A stretch of DNA of 64,000 bases from G963662905 sp965230045 (GCA_965230045.1 OZ245940.1:3658001-3722000); one strand, 5' to 3'. Positions 44,018 to 53,685 are shown, counted from the first letter of the stretch. Numbers and translations: made by a program. The notes: generated from the letters alone by a model not told the origin.

Positions 44018-45094
44018 CTATCGGGATTGTTTTGAATGCAGCAAAAAGAAATCGGCAATTGTGAGCAAGGCCATTGCTTCAACTACGGGCACTGCACGCG
44101 GCACTACGCATGGATCATGGCGGCCTTTTATGCTCAGAGTTTCCTGCACACCCTTTTTTGTAGCCGTTAACTGCCCTTTTTGAATGGATGATGGTGCTTT
44201 AAAAATAATATCGGCATGCACATCCATTCCGTTGGAAATCCCGGCCTGGATCCCACCCGAATGGTTGGTTTTCGTTTTCCACTGACCGTCAATCACTTCC
44301 CATGCATCATTCATTGTGCTTGCCGCTTTTTCCACATAATCCATTCCTGCACCAAACAAAACACCTTTGGCGGCATTGATACTCATAAAAGCAGATGCCA
44401 GCCGGGCGTTCAGCTTATCAAAAACCGGTTCGCCCAATCCTGCAGGCAGTCCCTGTAGGATGCAATGCACCATACCTCCGGCAGCATCGCCTTCATTTTT
44501 AAGCTTTTGCAGATGCTGCTTCATTTCATGCTCCTTTTCCGCAAAAGGAGCACGGATTTCGCTGGCATAAACCGCTGTGCGCGATGGTATTTCGGAAGAC
44601 AAATCCTGCACAGGGCCAATTTGTTTTGTCCAGGCCAGCACTTTGATTCCATGCTTTTCCAAAAACTGCCGTGCCACAGCGCCGCCAGCAACCCTTACAG
44701 CTGTTTCGCGTGCTGATGCCCTTCCCCCGCCCCTGTGATCACGGATGCCGTACTTTTTTTCGTACACAAAATCCGCATGTGAGGGGCGATAAATATCTTT
44801 CAATGCGTCGTAATCTGATGATTTTTGGTTTTTATTGGGAATCAAAAAAGCTATGGGCGTACCTGTTGTTTTCTCTTCAAAAAGGCCGGAAAGTATTTGG
44901 ATTTTATCTGTTTCACTGCGAGGGCTGGAAAAATCACCCCGACCGGGTCGGCGCAAATCAAGCTCCTGCTGAATACGGTTTATATCCAATTCCAAGCCCG
45001 ATGGACAGCCATCAATCACACCGCCAATAGCCGAAGCATGCGATTCTCCAAAACTAGTCAGGCAAAATAATTTTCCAAAAGTATTTGTTCCCAT
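44018..45094 (-). CDS. aroC: Chorismate synthase
   Basis: A 358-residue AroC, the last enzyme of the shikimate pathway, converting EPSP to chorismate with reduced FMN. Motifs: GESHASAIGGVIDGCPSG near residue 14, the RRPGRGD FMN-binding motif, HRGGGRASARETAVRVAGGA near residue 115, and GRHDPCVVPRAVPVVEAM near the C-terminus. I start at the MGTNTFGKLF of 45094, 4 bases after the preceding gene's stop, so the two are tightly coupled. Length is typical. Confidence 0.93.
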   Translation of the reverse strand: MGTNTFGKLFCLTSFGESHASAIGGVIDGCPSGLELDINRIQQELDLRRPGRGDFSSPRSETDKIQILSGLFEEKTTGTPIAFLIPNKNQKSSDYDALKDIYRPSHADFVYEKKYGIRDHRGGGRASARETAVRVAGGAVARQFLEKHGIKVLAWTKQIGPVQDLSSEIPSRTAVYASEIRAPFAEKEHEMKQHLQKLKNEGDAAGGMVHCILQGLPAGLGEPVFDKLNARLASAFMSINAAKGVLFGAGMDYVEKAASTMNDAWEVIDGQWKTKTNHSGGIQAGISNGMDVHADIIFKAPSSIQKGQLTATKKGVQETLSIKGRHDPCVVPRAVPVVEAMALLTIADFFLLHSKQSR

Positions 45095-45098
45095 AATT

Positions 45099-46577
45099 TT
45101 ATTTTTGGTAATGTTCAAACAGCATGGCATCAATAGCTTTGCTGCTGGCATTCAAATCGCTCGGACGTGGCGCATTGGCATTGCGCAGATTGCCTTCATC
45201 ATCAAAAAGCACATAGCGTGGAATACTGCGCAATTGCAGGTTTTTCATCACATCCTGATAAAGGGGCTGATTCAAAATATAATGCTTTCCGCTCAGTCCG
45301 GATATTTGAATCTGACGCTGCCATTGGGTTGTATCCGTATCTGTGCTGACAAACACAAAATCCACATCTTTACCTTTGTAGTGCTTTTGCAAATGCAATG
45401 AAAAAGGCATTTCCGCTTTGCAAGGGGCACACCAACTGGCCCAAAAATCCATAAAAACTACTTTGCCCGAATGGCGGTCCAGAATATCCTGAAGGGAGTT
45501 AATCGGCACAGCACCCGGACGCAGGAGATTAAAGACCTCTGTTCCTTCGGGCAGGGGCTTGTTCAGTTCTTTTACAAGATCGGCCTGATTCTGAGCAATA
45601 AAAGCGCGATATTCATCACCTTCAATTTTATTGAAATATGCCTGCATATCATGAAAATAATTGGTATCGTAGGCGTTAAATTTTTCCATAAACAGTTCAG
45701 CTATTGCGATATCGCGGTCAATGCCAGAGAATGATTTTTCCATCAAATCCTGCTCTTGTTTTTGTGCAGCCTTTTGATCGGCATTGGGTTCCTTAATATT
45801 TTTAGAAAACAAATAGTAGGAATATTTGCCGATAAAATCGCGGTAGTGCATTGTGTTTTTAACTTCATTGGGCACATTCAGGAAATCGTGGAACGCGGCA
45901 TCCACCTGCGGGCCTGCATAGGCATCCTTCAGTTCAAAATTATTGCGGCGGAAATGTGTATAAAAATAGTAATAAACCGGTGAGGCTTTAGCAAGCTTAA
46001 TCATAGCTTCCTGCATTTCAACAAAATCGGGCTGCAGTTGAAATTGCGCTGTATTGGCTTTCAAAAAATTGCTTTCCCTTTGCGCCAGGCTGTCAATTTG
46101 GTGCATAAATTCCTCAAATGAAAGAAATGGGATCCGTGCCAAAACCGTATCCCTGCTGCCATCGTCAAATTCGAGAAATTGTGCCGCAGCATAATTTGCC
46201 ATGCCCGCATGCTTGCCGGTAAATTGGATCGTTTCATCAAATTTCCGAAGATCCACACTAAGCCTTAGGCTGTCTCCGGCGCGGGCCACAAAATTAAAAA
46301 CCTCACGTCCGGCCACAAAAGTTGCCGGCTGCAAACCATTAAAATGTGCTGTTATGCAAAAATCACCATTGGCATTGAGCGGCGCCCTGAATTCTTTTGC
46401 CTGATATCCCAAAATATTCGGCACAGTAAAAATTACCGTATCGACCATGCGCGCAGCATGATCGATATGACCGCACAAACTAAAAACCTTTTCGGGTTTT
46501 TGCTTGTTGGAACAGGAAGAAAGAACTATTGAAACAAGGGCAAAAAGAAAGACGATAGATCGAAATAATTTTTTCAT
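45099..46577 (-). CDS. TlpA-like thioredoxin lipoprotein
   Basis: A 492-residue lipoprotein: the signal ends IVLSSC, with Cys22 as lipidation site. An N-terminal DUF4369-like beta domain is followed by a helical region and a TlpA/ResA-like thioredoxin domain from about residue 355 with active site WASWCAPCKAEMPF. It is a periplasmic thiol-disulfide reductase, perhaps used for cytochrome c maturation or the oxidative stress response. It is translated just before aroC on the same strand with only a 4-base gap. Confidence 0.83.
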   Translation of the reverse strand: MKKLFRSIVFLFALVSIVLSSCSNKQKPEKVFSLCGHIDHAARMVDTVIFTVPNILGYQAKEFRAPLNANGDFCITAHFNGLQPATFVAGREVFNFVARAGDSLRLSVDLRKFDETIQFTGKHAGMANYAAAQFLEFDDGSRDTVLARIPFLSFEEFMHQIDSLAQRESNFLKANTAQFQLQPDFVEMQEAMIKLAKASPVYYYFYTHFRRNNFELKDAYAGPQVDAAFHDFLNVPNEVKNTMHYRDFIGKYSYYLFSKNIKEPNADQKAAQKQEQDLMEKSFSGIDRDIAIAELFMEKFNAYDTNYFHDMQAYFNKIEGDEYRAFIAQNQADLVKELNKPLPEGTEVFNLLRPGAVPINSLQDILDRHSGKVVFMDFWASWCAPCKAEMPFSLHLQKHYKGKDVDFVFVSTDTDTTQWQRQIQISGLSGKHYILNQPLYQDVMKNLQLRSIPRYVLFDDEGNLRNANAPRPSDLNASSKAIDAMLFEHYQK

Positions 46578-46742
46578 AAATCTTATTTATTTGATATTCA
46601 AATACTTATAATAAAAATATTTTATGCTTTTAATCCTGCAAAGCAAAATCACAGACAACCATCAAAAGTGCCGGTGTTTATACTGCAAAGCAAGGATCCT
46701 TTTTTTTAAAACAGTTTTAATGTTAAACCTAAACCAATAATC

Positions 46743-49085
46743 ATGACAAAGGCGATTACAAATTTAGTCACAATCTTTTTGCTGGCCATCATCGGCAGCG
46801 GATTATCTGCTCAGGATTTTTCCATCGAAGGCGAATTATACAAGCCCAATGGCGATAGGATTGCCGGAGCGGAAGTACTTATGGTAGCCGGCGATCAAGT
46901 GGCAACAGAAATTACGAATGATCAGGGATTTTACCAACACACATTTAACGGACTGGCTGACAGCACAATGATACAGATCAGCACGGAAGATGTGTGCTCC
47001 GGCGAGATGCTTGAAGAAGTTGTATTTTATTTCCCCAACGGAAATGTTTCGGTTGATTTTCTGATGTGCAACAACAACCCTTCAGATTCCTGCATGGCCA
47101 TGTTTGCATGGAATCAAATGGATGGAAACAATATTCAGTTTGAGGACATCAGCATGGGCGACCCAACGGCATGGCAATGGAGTTTTGGTGATGGCGCATC
47201 ATCAACAGAACAAAGCCCGCTGCATCAATACCAGGAAGCCGGTGAATACATTGTTACACTGGAAATTCAAAGCGAAAATTGCTTCAGCGCTACCGAGATG
47301 TACGTATTTGTTGGCGACAGCATCTGGCCTCCAAACGATAGCTGCATGGCGATGTTCGAATGGTATCAGACGGACGCCATGAATGTACAGTTTATGGATT
47401 ACAGCATGGGCAACCCAACGGCCTGGGTATGGTATTTTGGTGATGGCGCATCATCAACAGAACAAAATCCTCTGCACCAATACGAAGAAGCCGGTGAATA
47501 CATTGTTACGCTGGAAATTCAAAGCGAAAATTGCTTCAGCGCTACCGAGATGTACGTATTTGTTGGCGACAGCATCTGGCCTCCAAACGATAGCTGCATG
47601 GCGATGTTCGAATGGTATCAGACGGACGCCATGAATGTACAGTTTATGGATTACAGCATGGGCAACCCAACGGCCTGGGTATGGTATTTTGGTGATGGCG
47701 CATCATCAACAGAACAAAGCCCGCTGCATCAATACCAGGAAGCAGGTGAATACATTGTTACACTGGAAATCGAAGGCGAAGATTGTTCCAGCACTACCGA
47801 GATGTACGTATTTGTTGGCGATAGCATCTGGCCTCCAATGGTATGTCAGGCTTTCTACACTTATGAGCCGATTAGCGAAACCAGCATCCAGTTTTACGAT
47901 ATGAGCGAAGGCGAAGGAATCGAAGAATATGTTTGGGAATTTGGCGACGGTACTACATCCACTGACCAAAATCCTGTCCATGAATTCAGTGCGCCCGGAA
48001 TTTATCCGGTATTCCTGAACATCAGTGGCGATTCCTGCGAAAGTGTATTTGGCATGGACGTAATTGTTGGCGACAGCATCTGGCCTCCAAACGATAGCTG
48101 CATGGCCATGTTTGCCTGGATGCAGGATGAAGAAAGCCTGGAAGTTTCTTTTGAAGATCTCAGCATGGGCAATCCAAACCAATGGCAATGGAATTTTGGC
48201 GACGGCAACACATCAAGCGAGCAAAATCCGGTACATCAATATGCGGAAGAAGGCATTTATTTAGTGCACCTTATGGCCGGAAACGATGATTGTTCCAGCG
48301 AAATTTATATGGACATCTTTGTTGGCGATTACTGGTGGCCACAAGATTGCCAGGCGATGTTCTACCCCTACCTCGATTCAACAAACTACCTCACTGTCCA
48401 TTTTATGAATGAATCATTTGGCGGTGAAGAATATCTTTGGGATTTTGGTGATGGTGAAACAAGTACGGAAGAAAATCCGGCACACACCTACGCCCAGGAA
48501 GGTGAATACATCATCACCTTAAGCATCAGCAGCGACTCCTGCGAAAGCACTTTCAGCATGGAAATCATGCTCAATTCCGACTGGATGCAAGGTGATTATC
48601 AGGCATTGTTCTACCCGGAAATGTTGCATACCAACAGCTTCATTTTTCATGATATGTCGATTCCTGCTGATCAGATCAGCGGCTGGAGCTGGGATTTCGG
48701 CGATGGAAATACATCAACGGAACAAAACCCGGAACACACTTACACTGAAACAGGCAATTATGTAGTTAATCTGGAAGTAAGCGTGGAAGGCGAGCGCAAC
48801 AGCCGCATGTATGCAGTAGAACTCAATTCCGAAACCGGAAATTTTACAGGGATGATGAATATTGTCACTTCAGTGGATGAAAAGCAAGGCCCGCTGAATA
48901 CGGCAATTTATCCCAATCCGGTAAAAGACCAGCTCAGCTACAGCTTTAGCAGTAAGGAAAGCGCAACGGCAGAAGTACGCATCCTCAACATTGCGGGGCA
49001 ACTAATCCAGGTAGAGCAAATCAATGTGACCAGCGGCAACAACCAGTGGATATTCCGGACTAAGCTGACCCACCCGACCGGCTGA
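46743..49085 (+). CDS. PKD-repeat surface protein, truncated by an IS21 insertion
   Basis: A 780-residue exported protein; signal peptide ends GLSAQ. Residues 25-110 form a carboxypeptidase-regulatory-like domain, then about seven PKD domains with the motif WxFGDGxxSTEQNPxHxY. Two 84-residue units (NDSCMAMFEWYQTDAMN onward) are nearly identical at the DNA level with a 252-bp period (47341 and 47593). The C-terminus begins a T9SS sorting domain (NTAIYPNPVKDQLSYSF) but is cut at 49046 by an IS21-family element, with a 13-residue tail read from the IS. The intact gene would end at 51871 with 799 residues. Secretion by T9SS is probably lost. Confidence 0.85.
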   Translation: MTKAITNLVTIFLLAIIGSGLSAQDFSIEGELYKPNGDRIAGAEVLMVAGDQVATEITNDQGFYQHTFNGLADSTMIQISTEDVCSGEMLEEVVFYFPNGNVSVDFLMCNNNPSDSCMAMFAWNQMDGNNIQFEDISMGDPTAWQWSFGDGASSTEQSPLHQYQEAGEYIVTLEIQSENCFSATEMYVFVGDSIWPPNDSCMAMFEWYQTDAMNVQFMDYSMGNPTAWVWYFGDGASSTEQNPLHQYEEAGEYIVTLEIQSENCFSATEMYVFVGDSIWPPNDSCMAMFEWYQTDAMNVQFMDYSMGNPTAWVWYFGDGASSTEQSPLHQYQEAGEYIVTLEIEGEDCSSTTEMYVFVGDSIWPPMVCQAFYTYEPISETSIQFYDMSEGEGIEEYVWEFGDGTTSTDQNPVHEFSAPGIYPVFLNISGDSCESVFGMDVIVGDSIWPPNDSCMAMFAWMQDEESLEVSFEDLSMGNPNQWQWNFGDGNTSSEQNPVHQYAEEGIYLVHLMAGNDDCSSEIYMDIFVGDYWWPQDCQAMFYPYLDSTNYLTVHFMNESFGGEEYLWDFGDGETSTEENPAHTYAQEGEYIITLSISSDSCESTFSMEIMLNSDWMQGDYQALFYPEMLHTNSFIFHDMSIPADQISGWSWDFGDGNTSTEQNPEHTYTETGNYVVNLEVSVEGERNSRMYAVELNSETGNFTGMMNIVTSVDEKQGPLNTAIYPNPVKDQLSYSFSSKESATAEVRILNIAGQLIQVEQINVTSGNNQWIFRTKLTHPTG

Positions 49086-49120
49086 AATAAACAGCAATAA
49101 AAAGCCATCAAAGACTGCCA

Positions 49121-49321
49121 ATCCGGCGGATACTGACCCCCTAAAACGGAAGAAGGCTCTTCAAGCACCCAGATCCGGGGCATGTTGACCCTTTTTCATG
49201 AGACAAGGATGGAGAAAACCGGAGCATGTTGACCCACTTTCAGTGGAGCACTGGCAGAATTCCGGAGCATGTTGACCCACTTTGGAAAGGTGCAACATAA
49301 AATTCCGGAGCATATTGACCC
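49121..49321 (+). repeat. Subterminal transposase-binding repeats of the IS21 element
   Basis: Copies of CCGGxGCATGTTGACCC-like motifs occur near 49121, 49173, 49217, 49260 and 49303, the last three spaced by 43 bp, with the terminal copy at 49050. Two more lie at the right end (near 51723 and 51752, inverted). They are typical multiple binding sites for IstA. Confidence 0.75.
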
Positions 49322-49384
49322 TTTTTTTGTCACTTTTTCGTGAAGTTTCGGTATTAGCCAGCTATAACCAACACAAAGAATGCG

Positions 49385-50956
49385 ATGGCCGGTAAACCCA
49401 AACCCATGAGTCAGATAAAACAATTATTGAGGATGCACAAGCAGGGCAATAAACACAGGACTATTGCCCGTAACCTTGGCATAAGCAAAAACACAGTAAA
49501 GAGCTATTTAAAGAAAGCAGGTGCGCTTAGCCAGAGCACCACTCAGCTACTAAAGCTCGAAGACCCTGAGCTGGAAGCCCTCTTCCATGCAGGCAGCCCT
49601 GCTTATAAGGATGAGCGCTACCAGCACCTTAAAGACAGGCTTGGCCATTATGCCCGGGAATTGCAAAAAACAGGAGTGACGCGCCTTTTGCTATGGGAGG
49701 AATACAAAGAAACCACAGCTAAGCCATATGGCAAGACCCAGTTCTGCTACCATCTCTCCCAGTACCTGTCGGCTAAAAAGCCATCGATGGTTTTGCACCA
49801 CAAACCTGCTGAGAAACTTTTTGTGGACTTTACAGGCAAGACCATTTGCTATACCGACCCAAAGACAGGCGAGCTGATCAGCTGTCAGGTTTTTGTAGCC
49901 TGCCTGCCCTATTCCGATTATGGCTTTGCCATTGCAGTGCCCAGCCAAAGCAGCCAGGACTTCCTTTATGCACTAAGGCGCTGTTTGGAACACCTGGGCG
50001 GGGCCCCACAGGTATTGGTGCCCGACAACCTCAAATCTGCTGTTAACAAAGCAGACCGCTATGAGCCCGATATCAACCGCAGTATGGAAGATTTTGCAAA
50101 CCATTATGGCTGCACTATATTTCCTGCCAGGGCATATAAGCCCAAAGACAAAGCCCTTGTGGAGAACCAGGTAAAACTGGTGTACCAGCGCGTTTTTGCA
50201 AAGCTCAGGGACCAGGTGTTTTTTAGCCTCGATGAGCTTAACAGCGCCATAGCAACAAAGGTAGAACAGCACAACCAGACCCGTATGCAGCAAAAGCCAT
50301 GGTGCCGCCAGGAGCGTTTCCTTGCAGATGAAAAGAACAAACTGGAGCCCCTTCCACAGCAGCCCTATGAGCAAAAATATTACTGTTCGCTCAAAGTGGC
50401 ACAAAACAACCATATTTACCTTGGCCGTGACAAGCATTACTACAGTGTGCCTTATCAACATATCGGCCAACAGGCCAAGGTTATCTATACCCGCAATACC
50501 GTGGACATATATTTGGAACAAAAGCTTATAGCGGCACACCTGCGCAATTACAAACAGGGCGGATACTCTACCTGCAAGGAACATTTATGCCCCGCCCACA
50601 AACACCACCTTGCGCGCAGCCCACAGTACTATCTTGATAGGGCCATGGAGCACAGCCAGAACCTGCACAGGCTCTTTACATTGATGTTCGGCCGCCCTGA
50701 CCGCTATGCCGAACAGCTCTACAAAAGCTGCGACGGGCTGCTAATGCTTTGCCGTACAAGCGATAAGGCCGCTTTTGAATCTGCCTGCCGCATGGCAATT
50801 GACAATGAAGTATTTACCTACAAATTTATATCCAACATACTCACAAACAAAACTGCTGGCCAACAAGGCGGTGCGCCACAAAAAGCACTGCCCAGGCACG
50901 GCAATATACGGGGCAAAGAATATTATACAAAACAACAGTTAACCCTTAATATCTGA
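49385..50956 (+). CDS. istA: IS21-family transposase IstA
   Basis: A 523-residue transposase. The N-terminal helix-turn-helix (QIKQLLRMHKQGNKHRTIARNLGISKNTVKSYL) precedes an rve-type integrase core with DDE residues: FVDFTGKT (Asp), VLVPDNLKSAV (Asp) and a later Glu near KPKDKALVENQVK. The C-terminal region HLARSPQYYLDRA is typical of IstA. It is intact and precedes istB by 4 bases. Confidence 0.93.
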   Translation: MAGKPKPMSQIKQLLRMHKQGNKHRTIARNLGISKNTVKSYLKKAGALSQSTTQLLKLEDPELEALFHAGSPAYKDERYQHLKDRLGHYARELQKTGVTRLLLWEEYKETTAKPYGKTQFCYHLSQYLSAKKPSMVLHHKPAEKLFVDFTGKTICYTDPKTGELISCQVFVACLPYSDYGFAIAVPSQSSQDFLYALRRCLEHLGGAPQVLVPDNLKSAVNKADRYEPDINRSMEDFANHYGCTIFPARAYKPKDKALVENQVKLVYQRVFAKLRDQVFFSLDELNSAIATKVEQHNQTRMQQKPWCRQERFLADEKNKLEPLPQQPYEQKYYCSLKVAQNNHIYLGRDKHYYSVPYQHIGQQAKVIYTRNTVDIYLEQKLIAAHLRNYKQGGYSTCKEHLCPAHKHHLARSPQYYLDRAMEHSQNLHRLFTLMFGRPDRYAEQLYKSCDGLLMLCRTSDKAAFESACRMAIDNEVFTYKFISNILTNKTAGQQGGAPQKALPRHGNIRGKEYYTKQQLTLNI

Positions 50957-50960
50957 TATT

Positions 50961-51680
50961 ATGATGCAAATAGGACCACAACTTAAAAGCTTGCGCCTAA
51001 ACGGGATGTCCTCCGCATGGCAGGCATTGATGGAATCAGGCAGGCTAAACGAGCTGAGCTTTGGGGAGGGCATGAAAATACTCCTTGAAGCAGAAAAACA
51101 ACAACGCGAACAGAACCGTTTTGAACGGCTGCAGAGAAATGCGCGCTTCCGCTACCAGGCATCTTTGCAGGAAGTCAGTACAGACCAGGCCCGCGGGCTT
51201 GGCAAAGACTTGCTGGCGAGTCTGGCAACAGGCAATTACCTGCAAAAAGGCCAGTCCATATTGGTCACCGGCCCAACCGGATGCGGAAAAAGCTTCCTGG
51301 CCTCGGCTTTGGGGCACCAAGCATGCCTGCAGGGATATAAAGTAGCCTACTATAACATGCAAAAGCTGCTGAAAAAAATTAAAATTGCACGCCTTGAAGG
51401 AACGGCCTTTAAATTTTTTGAAACCACAGCCAAAACAGACCTGCTCATACTCGACGACTTTGGAATGGCCCGGCTGGAACAAAAGCAACAAATTGATTTT
51501 ATGGAGATTATAGAAGACCGCCATGCCCGGAAATCAACAATTATTGTCAGTCAGCTACCTGTGGCAAGCTGGTTCGATATCATTGGTGAAGCTACTATTG
51601 CCGATGCAATATTGGACCGTTTGGTACATACTTCCCACAGAATTGAATTAAAAGGAGACAGTTTAAGAAAAATTAGGTAA
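50961..51680 (+). CDS. istB: IS21-family helper ATPase IstB
   Basis: A 239-residue DnaC-like AAA+ ATPase helper of IS21 transposition. Walker A is GPTGCGKSF near residue 105, Walker B is LLILDDFGMA near residue 160, and the C-terminal region is ADAILDRLVHTSHRIELKGDSLR. It targets DNA for IstA. Intact. Confidence 0.93.
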   Translation: MMQIGPQLKSLRLNGMSSAWQALMESGRLNELSFGEGMKILLEAEKQQREQNRFERLQRNARFRYQASLQEVSTDQARGLGKDLLASLATGNYLQKGQSILVTGPTGCGKSFLASALGHQACLQGYKVAYYNMQKLLKKIKIARLEGTAFKFFETTAKTDLLILDDFGMARLEQKQQIDFMEIIEDRHARKSTIIVSQLPVASWFDIIGEATIADAILDRLVHTSHRIELKGDSLRKIR

Positions 51681-51775
51681 TATTGTCAGGCAATCGCGTT
51701 CTTTAAAAACTTTACGAATCAGACGGGTCAATATCACCGGATTGGTGGGTCAGTATGACCGGAATATGCAACCAG

Positions 51776-51871
51776 GGACGTATTGATGTAAACAGCCTCA
51801 ACAATGGTGTTTACCTGCTCGAAATCCGTTATACTGACGGCAAGAGCGAAACAATCAGATTCATAAAATAA
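51776..51871 (+). pseudogene. Separated T9SS C-terminal remnant of the PKD protein
   Basis: Thirty-one codons (GRIDVNSLNNGVYLLEIRYT to FIK, stop at 51869-51871) that complete the sorting domain of the interrupted PKD gene. No start codon of its own. Confidence 0.88.
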
Positions 51872-51910
51872 TAGGCTCGTTTTAAAGGGAAACTTGTTTT
51901 ATAAATAGCA

Positions 51911-51940
51911 GAGGCTGTCGGAACAGGCAGCCTCTTTTTT
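51911..51940 (+). terminator. Terminator of the PKD surface-protein gene
   Basis: GAGGCTG (51911-51917) pairs with CAGCCTC, then a run of six T. It belongs to the interrupted gene and is now separated from its promoter by the IS. Confidence 0.8.
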
Positions 51941-51944
51941 ATTT

Positions 51945-52147
51945 TAGCCTGAATAATTCACAAAATATTCTACTGCGAGCACAAACCGCTGCAATAGAAA
52001 GGAATGCTATCTTTTTGGTGCTCAAAATAGCTACGGCTATTCCTGTGCGCCAAAAATCTGCGCTCCCTTTCTCTTATTGCGTTTTGCGCTTGGTCACTGA
52101 GTATATCGAATGTGCTCATGACGAAATTTCATGAATTAGTCAGGTTA
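51945..52147. mobile_element. Palindromic MITE-like element, family C copy 1
   Basis: About 203 bp filling the 51872-52192 gap before sugE. Ends are TAGCCTGAATAATTCA and, as inverse, TGAATTAGTCAGGTTA. The interior has GGAATGCTATCTTTTTGGTG, CAAAATAGCTACGGCTATT and CTTTCTCTTATTG in inverted order, forming a hairpin. It matches the copy at 62937 closely. Confidence 0.65.
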
Positions 52148-52166
52148 GGTAAATGAGGAATCCGAT

Positions 52167-52174
52167 TAATTTTG
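52167..52174 (+). promoter_or_regulatory. -7 promoter box of sugE (TAATTTTG)
   Basis: An exact TAnnTTTG match 18 bases before the ATG at 52193. The expected -33 position falls at the right end of the family C element, so the element may have changed this promoter. No riboswitch fold was recognised in the short leader. Confidence 0.45.
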
Positions 52175-52192
52175 CACAAAATATAAAAACAC

Positions 52193-52507
52193 ATGAACTG
52201 GATCATACTCATCATCGCCGGAATGTTTGAAATTGGCTGGCCTTTAGGTTTTAAACTATCGCAAACAATGCCAACAAAGCTACCATGGATTATAATGTCA
52301 GTGATTTCAATGGCTTTAAGCGGATATTTTTTATGGGTGGCACAAAAAAGCATACCCATTGGCACGGCCTATGCGGTTTGGACAGGCATTGGAGCTGTAG
52401 GCACATTATTGATGGGGATTGCATTTTTTGGAGATTCGGCCAATATCTGGCGCATGCTTTCAGCTACACTGATTGTGATCGGTATTGTTGGTTTGAAACT
52501 AGCGTGA
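52193..52507 (+). CDS. sugE: SMR-family efflux protein SugE/Gdx
   Basis: A 104-residue small multidrug resistance protein with four spans. The conserved membrane Glu is in MFEIGWPLGFKLSQT (residue 12), and TAYAVWTGIGAVGT and WRMLSATLIVIGIVGLKL fit the SugE/Gdx subgroup, which exports guanidinium ions. It works as a dual-topology dimer. Monocistronic. Confidence 0.85.
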   Translation: MNWIILIIAGMFEIGWPLGFKLSQTMPTKLPWIIMSVISMALSGYFLWVAQKSIPIGTAYAVWTGIGAVGTLLMGIAFFGDSANIWRMLSATLIVIGIVGLKLA

Positions 52508-52960
52508 TGATGGTAGGATAAGACGACCTTCGACGGATAGCAAAGATGGCGATTTTTTGTGAGAAAAATCCGCTTGAAATGGAAAAAGAATACCCGAATC
52601 ATTCCATGAGCGAATCAGGGCTCCGGATGCTTGCTGAGAAAATGCACATGCTTTATTGTTTTCCCTCAGCCCCTGCAATGCAGGACTGATATGGTTATGC
52701 CAAAAACCCACAAAATGGGCTGTGTATGGTATCATATCTTGACAAAACGTTCATTTGAATTATTGCAAACCAAAGCTTTTCGGCTGAAAATGGCCTGCTT
52801 TCCCTTCCCTTAAGGTATTTGGCAGAAAATACCGCAAAAATTGATTCCCCAATATATAGGTACACCGGTTTTCCCGAAGGGGCTCGGGACAGGCTGTTCA
52901 ACACAAAGCACACCTGCCCCGAGTAATTCGTGGGTATTCCGGCTATGGCCGGAAAACGTT
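52508..52960. other. Gene-free stretch with palindromic repeats
   Basis: No convincing gene in about 450 bases. It contains a palindrome CTCGGGACAGG (52883-52893) facing CCTGCCCCGAG (52913-52923) and a short CCGGC/GCCGG hairpin next to the end of the cassette-like region. It probably holds degraded intergenic repeats. Confidence 0.5.
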
Positions 52961-52962
52961 GC

Positions 52963-53685
52963 TTAATTGTTACCAACTGTTTTTCCTTCTTCTCGATATT
53001 TTTCAATTAGAATTTTGAGATAATCCTCAGTCTTGTTTCCAATATTATTGTCTCTAAAATCAAACAATTCAATATGTCTTTTATTCAATTTTACAAATAC
53101 AAAATATCGCTTTTTCTTTTTCTTAAACTCAATATCAGTTTCCCGAAGTTTTAAATCAAATGTTTCCTTTTTCCATATTTTCCTTTGTTTTATTTCTATT
53201 CGATTTTCATTGAATTTAAGTCTAACTCTTGATTTCTTGTCTTTTTGGTAATTCATAATTCCAGCAATAGAAAAGGTAACAGCTCCCATTAACCACCCTT
53301 TCCATACATATACTCTTGAACCAGCACTCAAAGAATCTGTTCCATTGAAAGCCATTATTATATTTGTCAGTAACACAATAAAACAAATGAAACCTAAAGG
53401 AATTAATATCAACCCAATCAATAATCCATTATTAGATTGGTAAGTTTCTATCAGCCTTTTTCTTTTAGAAGAGTGAACATTCAGCCCGTAAGCTTCCAAT
53501 TTTTCAAATAACCCAAAACAATCTAATTCTTTAAGTTCTGGTTTTTCATCTTTAATTTTATAGTCTACATTTCTTTCTTCAAGAATCCTTTGGGCAGTTT
53601 CTCTTGCTGTTAACTGATATGAATCTGAGTTTAATATCTCTATTAAGCTATCATTTGATTTCTTTTTGTAATCTTCGTAAAACAT
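52963..53685 (-). CDS. Two-span membrane protein of unknown function (cassette 2)
   Basis: About 240 residues from the ATG at 53685. A polar N-terminal helical part (KKKSNDSLIEILNSDSYQLTARETAQRILEER) is followed by two membrane spans (about 87-112 and 130-148) and a basic C-terminal PH-like beta domain (FNENRIEIKQRKIW, RHIELFDFRDNN). I do not recognise it. It is strikingly AT-rich against its neighbours. Its last codons (GTT GGT AAC AAT TAA) contain the R''-type core of a cassette, so it looks like a single-gene cassette. Confidence 0.65.
   Translation of the reverse strand: MFYEDYKKKSNDSLIEILNSDSYQLTARETAQRILEERNVDYKIKDEKPELKELDCFGLFEKLEAYGLNVHSSKRKRLIETYQSNNGLLIGLILIPLGFICFIVLLTNIIMAFNGTDSLSAGSRVYVWKGWLMGAVTFSIAGIMNYQKDKKSRVRLKFNENRIEIKQRKIWKKETFDLKLRETDIEFKKKKKRYFVFVKLNKRHIELFDFRDNNIGNKTEDYLKILIEKYREEGKTVGNN
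52969..52977 (-). other. Candidate recombination core at the end of cassette 2
   Basis: On the minus strand GTTGGTAAC, the exact complement of the GTTACCAAC that begins cassette 2 at 53731-53739. The remainder of an attC-like site is not clear and may have been replaced by other repeats. Confidence 0.5.

Larger units (their letters stand above)
49047..51770. mobile_element. IS21-family insertion sequence, 2724 bp
   Basis: Left end TGGATATTCCGG and right end CCGGAATATGCA give an 11 of 12 terminal match, with the TG/CA termini of IS21. A perfect 5-bp target duplication ACCAG lies at 49042-49046 and 51771-51775. It carries istA and istB in the usual order. Removal of the element and one target copy restores the T9SS frame of the host gene (NNQGRIDVNSLNNGVYLLEI). 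It appears complete and possibly active. Confidence 0.93.

Noticed and set aside
49385..51680. Treating the IS21 genes as a phage-derived module
   Set aside because: Ends, target duplication and istA/istB order define a complete IS21-family element.
51872..52192. Possible guanidine riboswitch upstream of sugE
   Set aside because: The sequence is a family C element found again at 62937, and the remaining leader is too short; no guanidine-aptamer motif is visible.
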